Source: Guillardia theta CCMP2712 (Eukaryota > Cryptophyceae > Pyrenomonadales > Geminigeraceae). Taken from it: a stretch of DNA of 64,000 nt. A program made the position numbers and the translations under genes. The notes under the pieces are model-generated. The model ran no database searches, was not told the DNA's origin, and saw nothing but the letters and a program-made list of their open reading frames with translations. The first letter of the stretch is position 1. Each line of letters starts with the position of its first letter. Below are positions 57,208-64,000 of the stretch, one piece after another. The stretch covers positions 874,533-938,532 of the forward strand of contig NW_005434668.1 in NCBI RefSeq assembly GCF_000315625.1, read 5' to 3'.

Positions 57208-60200
57208 TCAGCTGGAAAACAAGACCACAGGAGAGAAGACGAGAGCTCCTGCTCGTGTTCCTGCCCCTCCTTCAGTCCCCGACTCTGTCGAAATCACAGC
57301 AGCTTGTAAGTAGTGTTCTCCTCTTGCCACTGCTAGCTCGAAGCTCCCGGTCATGTGGCGCGTCAAGAGGCCGGGCAGAGGTTGAGAGTACAAAGACTCT
57401 CCATTGACGATCAAAGTACAAGCAAAACGCACGGAGCTTGAATTGTCGGCTCTAGAACTGTCCTGGACCAGTAGCAAGTCCAACCCTACCCCTTGCCAGT
57501 GGAGGCTCAGAGTCTGATCTTGCCCTGTACTTCGGTTTGTTACAAGTTGTAGAGAGATCTCAGTAGGAAAAGGGACTTGCACTGCAAGCTCGATCGCCAA
57601 GATTTTCAACACTCGATCGATGTCCACTAGAAACGAGGAAGATCCCTTTTTTTGGATCCCGTACTGGTACCTTATTGGAAGCAGCCAGGGCCGTAGGCCA
57701 TGTGAAAGGAAGAAGCGATGGTTTGATACTCCTCCACACTTTCCAACCAAGTTCGATTCTCTTGAAGTATCGTCAAGCGGACCACGACAATCTCCGGCGG
57801 GAAACAATTCTATGATCGTCGTTCCCTTGCGGCAAAAGATAACATTTAACATCTTTGAGAGATGCCGGTCAAAGAAAGTGAAATCAGATTCCACATCAAA
57901 CCTGGGAGCCTTGAGCGCCGATGACAAAGTCTGCATTTGCAAGCGCCACAGCAGCTTTGAATAGAGGATGTGTCTTCTCTTCAAAGTTGATCACTTCACA
58001 TCCAGGGCGAATTGGCTTTATAGATTGCTTTCCCCATTCAAAAGACGCCCAGCTGCCCATTCGTTCAGAGTGGATGTTTGGTGGGAAGAAAATGAAAGGT
58101 GTACCTGATTGCGTAAAACAATTCCAATCCATTCATGAGACACCTGTGCCTCCTTGAGCAATCTGTTTTTCTTCCCCTGGCCATGATCACAAATGAAGAC
58201 GGCAAGTCGGACTGGAATTCAAGAGCTTTCCTGCGACGAGAGTGAGGTCTTAAAATGGATCGAGGGGTGCCGGACTTCTTCCATTCAGTCCTCATGAAAA
58301 TCCGATGACTATGCCCACTCTGAAGTGACTCTGCGCATAGTTCACACTTATTCTTTGCTTCTTCCAGCAAGGTAAAACCTGCTAAAATCTTGTTTGGTGG
58401 GAAAAAGGGGGAAAATCTCTTGTACAAATTCCATCGACGTAGCCCATGGACCTGAAAACTAGTCAAGAATGGAAATAACCAAATGTCCGAACGAGTTTAC
58501 CTGGTTGGCAAGGTTCCTATAGATAAGATCTGAAGTCCTCTTGAATTCAAATGGAACAACATCGTCCGCAACGAACAATGAGAGCAAAGTGTTGACAACA
58601 AGCAACTCTCTGACTCGCAAGTATTCACGACAACTTCTTCCGTTCCCTCTCAAGCATTCTGTGTCATAGAAATGAATTTTGTTTTTCCCACCTGTGACCT
58701 GATACAATGATGTCAACACAGCTTCCTTCTCAGAGGTTATCTCATACAATTTCTACAAGCATCACTATGTTGGCATGACTGTTTCCCTCCAAAACGATAT
58801 CAAAATTGAAATCTAGCGAGTTGATCGCATAGCTTAGACGGAATAGCAAATCATGCACAAAATGTCCCCAGAACCAGCCCATGTTTGCAAGCAAGGATAG
58901 AGCTCTAGATACATGCCTGTCAACGGGTGAGAAATTAGATCATAGCATGTCAATGTACCTTATTGCGTTGTCAGAATCCTCCAATAGGCATCCTTCTGGC
59001 ACGTCCGGGTGCGTTTCATGCTTGTACTTGAATGCTGTCACCTTTTGTGTTGCATTGCAGAAGACTCCATCATGGACAATGGTCATGTTGTCATAAAGAG
59101 CAACGAAAATCCCCTCTGCTGCAACTGAGTGCGATTCTCTGAGATATGGATAATTCTTCAACACGACGTCGCAGTCATCTTCCAGGCAGCTGACTCTCCC
59201 AAGTCTGTATTGGCTCCTGTCCCAAGTAGATTTATGGATCACGTCCAGAGGGACCTGAGCACCTTCATGGTATATCGTCAACCTCTCACGAGCAGCATTC
59301 AGCAGGGTGGGCGGAGTGGAATCGGATCTTGTCGCTTCCTCCTCCTCTGCCTTGCAGCGAAACCACCATGGTTGCGATGATTCATACAGAGATTGCATGA
59401 CGTTCCCCATGAACTCTTCTATCGTGTTATGAATGCAGACTTGCTGCATTCCCTGTTTTGCGATAATGTCTCTCTCATCCCCATGCTGTAGGAAGTAATC
59501 AATTATTCCTGTCAAAGATTGATAGTCGCCTGTGTTGTATGTAATGACATGAGTTCCATTCTTCAGGTTCGAGGCAATGGAAGGGTCAAGATTGTGAATC
59601 ACAAAGGTCCCTTCCGAAATTAGTCCGTAAACGTGTCTGATACCCAAGCTTCGAGAAAAGCAATCTCCCTCAAGCTCGCCCGCTAGCTCTGTTACTGTTG
59701 CCACAGCAACCTTTGCTGTCACGAACGATGACTTGTCTGTGAAGCCATCTTCGTCTACAGCAAGAAGCTGAATCCTTTCATGGTAGCGATCTTTCAGGAG
59801 CCAATACAACTCACATGATGCATCTGTCGTGCTCTGATTCGGATCTTTACATTGCTTGTTGACCACCACGAAAGCGACCTCATACTCATGGCCGGAACCA
59901 GGAGATGGGTTAACATGAAGATGATCGCAAGACTGAGATGATATCAGCGGCCCCACGCTCACACACCGCACACAAAAATCCAACCACTCAGTGGCCAGGT
60001 CTGAATCATCTTGATAGTTGGTCGAACACTTCTTCGTTGCGACTGTTTGATACTGCATGGGGTCCGCGTTCTCTTGGTGCAGAATGATTGTGGATATTCC
60101 CAAGCTCCGACATGTCTTCCATACACTCATTAGAACGCACACCTCCTGCTCCTCAACGTTGGACAGGAAGCTGAAGAACAAGAAGTCTGGACGGAAGTTC

Positions 60201-60481
60201 TCAAGAAGTACGTGAAGGGTACCCTCGAGCATCTCGTCGACCTGCACGTGCATGGTCTCTGATATCATCCCCAGCTTTGCAAACGATTGCAGGACAAGCC
60301 TGTCCCTCGACGTGCTGCATATGAAGTCACCCACGAGCAAGACTTTCCAGCTGTTCTGCATCGTGGGTATCGGGGCGCCCATTCTCCCGTATGAGTCCAG
60401 GGCGGATGCGTGGCGAGTGCTGAGGAAAGCATACAGGAGGAGGAGGAGGAGGAGGGATATCAGTTGATCTCTCAGAACCAT
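57208..60481 (-). CDS. Fused glycosyltransferase: CgeB-like domain plus GT61 domain
   Basis: Exon 1 (60481-58959) starts with a signal anchor (MVLRDQLISLLLLLLLYAFL). Its first part, WKVLLVGDFICSTSRDR…RPDFLFFSFLS, and GLISEGTFVIHNLDPSIASN followed by HGDERDIIAKQG, have the layout of CgeB-like (Glyco_trans_1_2) transferases. Exon 2 (from 58916) continues in phase: RHVSRALSLLANMGWFWGHF then VHDLLFRLSYA. Later exons end in a GT61 (DUF563) signature: HPLFKAAVALANADFVIGAQ, then LSKMLNVIFCRKGTTIIELF and a beta-rich tail to 57208. GT61 enzymes add xylose, GlcNAc and related sugars in the ER/Golgi. A 42-bp intron (about 58765-58724) is needed to bridge HANI and KEAVLTS. Exons between 58500 and 58130 are partly unresolved. 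Confidence 0.7.
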
Positions 60482-60827
60482 CGGGTCACTGCAGCAGCAG
60501 GGAGCGAGCTCATGGCACGCCCCCCTCCCCTGGCGGCTCCCCTGGCGGCTCCCAAGTCAGCATGGGCGGCACCATAAAATTTTTGTTTTGCCAGAGCGCC
60601 ACAAACTCTAGGAAAAGTTCACTTAACTTTGAGTAAAACTTTCCATTTTTAGTACCCACCCCTGCATATCGAACCCCCATCCCCACCCTCCGCTTTGTGT
60701 GCCTCAAAGGTGAATGATTTTCTAAGTCAGATATTAGAATTTTTAGGGTATGTATTGATGTGCCCTTCCCGCCATCAGAAGGCAATAGGTCGGTCCGACG
60801 GGTACGAACGTGGTATCACCTGGTAGC
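60482..60827. repeat. Divergent intergenic with GGGGTA-type island 6
   Basis: 60645-60690 reads AGTACCCACCCCTGCATATC and GAACCCCCATCCCCACCC, C-rich on plus, between the start of the glycosyltransferase (-) and the zinc-finger ORF (+). 60515-60545 contains a 14-bp direct repeat, CCCCTGGCGGCTCC, twice. Confidence 0.55.
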
Positions 60828-61655
60828 ATGCAGACAACAGGAAGGGGTGTTCAGGTATGCGCGCAGTGTTGCCAAACGCTTGATCCTGCTTGCATATTAG
60901 TAGCACATGTTTGCAAGCACAGACTGTGTTCGCAATGCTGGTTCCAACTGGGATCTGATGATGAGGAGAACGAAATTTTCCTTCGTAACTTTTGTGGTGG
61001 TCGTGTGTGTCTGGTTGATAAGAAAATGCAAGAGCTACGGAAGATCTATCAGAAAGCAGAGACTGCATGGAAGCGCAGTGGTTCAGGTGATGCGAGCATT
61101 GAATCATACCTCGACTTTTGCAAGGACAGTCCTACTGGTAAACCATGCATAGATATATATTACCTCCGTCATGTCGACGACTTGGGTGAATTTGCAGACA
61201 CCATACATGTCCTACAGGATGAGATGTCTGAAGGCCTGCCTCAATCCGCGAGTGTGGGTAAACGACCAAGCAGTCTAGACGACTCAACTCAGTTGCAGCC
61301 GGCAGGATCGAATGTCAAAACCCGGAAGGTAAGCAGCAAAGATTTCAGATTCAGTGCTGTGTCTAAACAAAAAGAGAATTGTGCTCCTGGAAATCGGGCT
61401 GGCACCGGCAACGATGCTGTCACCAGCAAGATGACAGAGTTGTTGCATCAGACTGAGCTTGAAAAACAGTCCACCGAACTGGCCATACAGGAAGGAGTCT
61501 TGATGAACACTATGATCAATATATTGGACAAAATGGAGAAGCACAGTCCTGGTAGTATTGCCAGGCAAAAATACGAAGAGATGCTGCAAGACACAGAGAA
61601 TGAAATTGCAGACATTCGTGCGCGTCGCACACAAGCGTATGCCGCAGGTTTATGA
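60828..61655 (+). CDS. Intronless protein with a Cys/His (RING-like) cluster and coiled coil
   Basis: 275 residues from ATG 60828 (MQTTGRGVQVCAQC). Residues 11-65 contain C-x2-C (CAQC), then HVCKHRLCSQCW and FCGGRVCL: a C/H pattern compatible with a RING or treble-clef zinc site but not assignable by eye. The C-terminal third is Lys/Glu/Gln-rich with heptads (LLHQTELEKQSTELAIQEG). It sits next to a transposase and, like it, lacks introns in an intron-rich neighbourhood, so it may be cargo or an accessory ORF of the element. Function unknown. Confidence 0.6.
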   Translation: MQTTGRGVQVCAQCCQTLDPACILVAHVCKHRLCSQCWFQLGSDDEENEIFLRNFCGGRVCLVDKKMQELRKIYQKAETAWKRSGSGDASIESYLDFCKDSPTGKPCIDIYYLRHVDDLGEFADTIHVLQDEMSEGLPQSASVGKRPSSLDDSTQLQPAGSNVKTRKVSSKDFRFSAVSKQKENCAPGNRAGTGNDAVTSKMTELLHQTELEKQSTELAIQEGVLMNTMINILDKMEKHSPGSIARQKYEEMLQDTENEIADIRARRTQAYAAGL

Positions 61656-61952
61656 CTTTCAACTCTTATCTATCACTCCTTGATAATATGATCGAAGGCA
61701 GTGGAGACTCCAAAGCTGGTGAATCACCCGCGACGTGGTGCTGATGGTCTCGTGATGTTTTGATGTTCTAACTTTAACATTAGATTGGCTCGAATGGACC
61801 GGCTATCAGGTTCGTCAGCTGCATGATCCAAATGTATAGGTGCGCCATGTTCGTTCATCTCCGGACGGTCCTGTGCAGATAGTCTGTCCTTTACATGTAT
61901 ATGCGAACAATGCTCTTCCTCAATTATTATATCATAAAGAGGGGCCGCATAC

Positions 61953-62836
61953 TCAGTCCCTTTCTAGTATGAAGTTGTGAAGTTGGAAGCAAACACCAAT
62001 CACAGATATTGCAATTTCCGTAGAGTCAGTCCGTAGACCCCGCCAGAACACACCCCATCGATTGATCAACATTCCAAATGCGCATTCAATGTTGATCCGA
62101 AGTTGCGATTGATGAAAATTGTAGCTATCTTGCCAAACAGGAAGTCTCACTCCGTCGAACGGGGTGATGATACCCGGGACACCTTTGTATGCAGCATCAC
62201 CTACAAGGTACATACCTTCACGATGAATATTGATTGAAGCAAGGTGTGCAGCCAAGTTCCCTTTTGAGAATGCCATGCTGTCATGTGTACTTCCAGGGCT
62301 CTCTACATTATACCACAAAAATCTCCGACTGGAATCACATACGGCCTGAACGTTTAAAGCGAAACAAGACTTTCTGGTCCAATATCGTGCAGCTCTGATA
62401 GCCTCTGGCCCCTTCACACAGTGGAGTTCGATCAAGATACCATCAACTGCTCCAATGCACTTGTCAAAAACTCCATTCGTTGACTTCTGCTTAAATCCTG
62501 ATGCGATGGAGTTGAGTGTAGATTTGTCTGTCAAGCTGGGATATACAATTTGCAACTCTGGACATAGTCGAATGGCAAGCAAAACATTATTCTTGGAGTA
62601 GAAAAAGCCTGTTTGCGATACACCATGAAAGTGATGAATATCAAGATATGACCCACTAGCCAATCAATGAATAGCCATAGACAGCTGCAATTCTGGAGAA
62701 ATTGTTCCATTTGGGCAGCCGTGGTTGCCTTGAAGTTCATCTTAACAATGTCAAAAGCTGGAAGAAAGAACCTTTTGTCATTCGGTAGAATACACGAAAT
62801 TGGTGGTCTGATAAATTCCGTACCCAGGTTTCCCAA
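61953..62836 (-). pseudogene. PIF/Harbinger-type DDE transposase, broken
   Basis: DDE_Tnp_4-type domain: CIGAVDGILIELHC (first D), NVQAVCDSSRRFLWYN, SPGSTHDSMAF, YLVGDAAYKGVPGIITPF (second D) and LRINIECAFGMLINRWGVFW (E). The ORF from 62663 to 61953 lacks its start: an in-frame TGA at 62666-62664 lies between SPELQLSMAIH and LASGSYLDIHHFHGVS, which is where the family runs without interruption. Farther upstream the frame shifts again (FIRPPISCILPNDKRF, FDIVKMNFKATTAAQ). So it is an inactivated copy unless an unseen intron removes the stop. A 21-bp tandem duplication (62829-62870) follows upstream. Confidence 0.85.
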
Positions 62837-62870
62837 TTCAACCGCTTTCTACCCAATTCAACCGCTTTCT
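62829..62870. repeat. Tandem duplication of 21 bp
   Basis: TACCCAATTCAACCGCTTTC appears twice back to back (allowing for the edges), upstream of the broken transposase. Confidence 0.85.
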
Positions 62871-62979
62871 ACAATCAGAGTATCCAACACTTGGCCAAAT
62901 TTTCACAGTTCGAGTCAACACACAACACATGGTTGCATCTTTACGTTTTTCTTCATACCATTTATGTAAGATCTAAACT

Positions 62980-63981
62980 TCAATTCCACAGCCACTCCAG
63001 TTCATCAGGTCTAGAGGTGCACTTGACTCGCAGTTTGCGAACATAACTTGTCCATTTTAGCTGTCCACTTCGATTCGTCGAACTGCTACTAGCAGCTCCA
63101 ATGTCGATCCAATTCAGGTATTCATTGGCATACTTCATGAAGAATTCATTCGTTTCTCGGACTGAAGGATTCCCCCGCTCTATACAAACCAGTTGGTCCA
63201 TTTCCCTCCTTCTCGCTTCATTGTCCTGTTCGCTGTCCCTGATCACCTTCCTTATGAATTGATGAAAATGCCTCATGAAAAACTTCATATCTGTCAATCG
63301 TTTATCTTGGCTCTTCTGTGTCAAATCTTTTCCTCTCACACGTTTCAGCGGTGGAATTCCTTTTAAATTGTTGCCACAATGCCAAATGCTCCAGGCTGCC
63401 TCTGTTACTCCTGCCTCGTCCGATACTCGCATATCTTCCGGAAGAAGCCTCTGACCTTGGCACTGCTGTACTTCCGGCTGCTGCTGTGAATGAAGTGGCT
63501 CCTGACACACTTCCTCTTGCCGTTGTTGCACTTGCTGCGGTTGCTCTACCTGCTGCGGCTGCTGCTGCCCCTGCAGGTGCTGGAGCAATTCAAATTGTTG
63601 CTGCTGCAATTTCTCTATCATCCGTTTCTGCATGTCCCACACTTCCTGTAGCTTTGTGTACAATTCTCGTAGTTGCATTTGCACCGTGAAGTTCTCGTGG
63701 CCATGATTTTGTTGCATAGAAACTTGAAGCTGTTGTTGCAATAGCAGGCGATTTTCCTCATTCTTTCCCTGAAACTGTTTGAAATAGTTGACCATCTCCT
63801 TGAATTTCGCTTCCATCTTTTCCATCATGCTGTCTTGCTTCAGTCTCAGCTGCTCATTGCCTGCCACCACTTGATCAAGCTTCTCGTGCAAAATCATCCA
63901 CTGCTTTTCGTGAACCAGTGATGTGACATGAGGCGGACATCCAGTACTACGATAAATGGGAACCTGCACAGTGCACATCAT
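62980..63981 (-). CDS. Intronless Gln-rich coiled-coil protein, possible transposon accessory ORF
   Basis: 333 residues, ATG 63981 (MMCTVQVPIYRSTGC) to stop at 62980. The N-terminal 130 residues are heptad-rich (MILHEKLDQVVAGNEQLRLK; LRELYTKLQEVWDMQKRM), followed by a Gln/Pro/Val stretch (QQQPQQVEQPQQVQQRQEEV) and a C-terminal charged domain (KRLTDMKFFMRHFHQFIRKV; LNWIDIGAASS). There is no DDE triad and no obvious Myb/SANT domain, although PIF/Harbinger elements often carry a second DNA-binding ORF in this position. It may start before the window edge. Function unknown. Confidence 0.6.
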   Translation of the reverse strand: MMCTVQVPIYRSTGCPPHVTSLVHEKQWMILHEKLDQVVAGNEQLRLKQDSMMEKMEAKFKEMVNYFKQFQGKNEENRLLLQQQLQVSMQQNHGHENFTVQMQLRELYTKLQEVWDMQKRMIEKLQQQQFELLQHLQGQQQPQQVEQPQQVQQRQEEVCQEPLHSQQQPEVQQCQGQRLLPEDMRVSDEAGVTEAAWSIWHCGNNLKGIPPLKRVRGKDLTQKSQDKRLTDMKFFMRHFHQFIRKVIRDSEQDNEARRREMDQLVCIERGNPSVRETNEFFMKYANEYLNWIDIGAASSSSTNRSGQLKWTSYVRKLRVKCTSRPDELEWLWN

Positions 63982-64000
63982 GTTCTCGGAACTTTCATTC

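Noticed and set aside
1-64000. Bacterial genome interpretation (topA, UvrD, DUF2997, LON)
   Set aside because: All four genes have GT-AG introns in phase and sit among POLA2, USB1, GRWD1 and SAC9-like genes, so they are nuclear genes of bacterial or plastid origin.
1-64000. tRNA, rRNA or snRNA genes
   Set aside because: I saw no cloverleaf with a recognisable TTCGA-type arm or conserved rRNA words; absence by eye is not proof.

Overview
This window is eukaryotic nuclear DNA, most likely from a secondary-plastid alga, and I would guess a cryptophyte such as Guillardia. Almost every recognisable gene is broken by short GT-AG introns (about 42-100 bp where I could place both ends), and codon phase is kept across them. 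Several genes begin with a signal peptide followed by a basic stretch, in three cases with a Phe just after the cleavage region, as in red-lineage complex plastids. There is no operon structure. The species name is inference.

Layout. 1-916: decayed bacterial-type topoisomerase I. 2418-3705: secreted coiled-coil protein (-). 4175-5586: plastid-type LON-domain protein. 5735-7308: sialyltransferase (-), divergent from a plastid-type UvrD/PcrA helicase (7699-10266). 10600-11900: G/C-rich repeat islands. 12324-15040: CDC14-type phosphatase carrying two cyclic-nucleotide-binding domains. 15730-16956: NPPY methyltransferase (-). 17292-18088: plastid-type DUF2997 protein. 18326-19098: USB1 U6 snRNA exonuclease (-). 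About 20925-24850: GPR180/TMEM145-like membrane receptor. 24995-27947: DNA polymerase alpha B subunit (-). 28834-32547: 1170-residue secretory glycosyltransferase-like protein with an internal duplication. 32796-33408: thioredoxin-like protein (-). 33539-35961: PDZ/coiled-coil protein. 36467 to at least 37210: Cys-rich secreted-type protein (-). 38327-39556: mitochondrial-type membrane protein (-). 39718-42627: GRWD1 WD40 ribosome-assembly factor. 43431-43913: C2 protein (-). About 44981-53615: very intron-rich SAC9-like phosphoinositide phosphatase. 53820-56683: secreted protein with two LysM motifs (-). 57208-60481: fused glycosyltransferase (CgeB-like plus GT61, -). 60828-63981: three intronless ORFs, including a broken PIF/Harbinger-type transposase.

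Themes. Four predicted products belong to the secretory/glycosylation system (sialyltransferase, the duplicated transferase, the GT61 fusion, the GOST-type receptor). Three carry plastid-type leaders (LON protein, helicase, DUF2997 protein). Phosphoinositide and cyclic-nucleotide signalling are represented by the SAC9, CDC14-CNB and C2 genes. Spaces between genes hold two recurrent repeat classes (GGGGTA-rich islands and GC-rich islands), and many introns contain long trinucleotide or hexanucleotide repeats.

Exon boundaries given to the base were checked for GT/AG and reading phase by hand. Boundaries marked approximate were not. No database search was possible.
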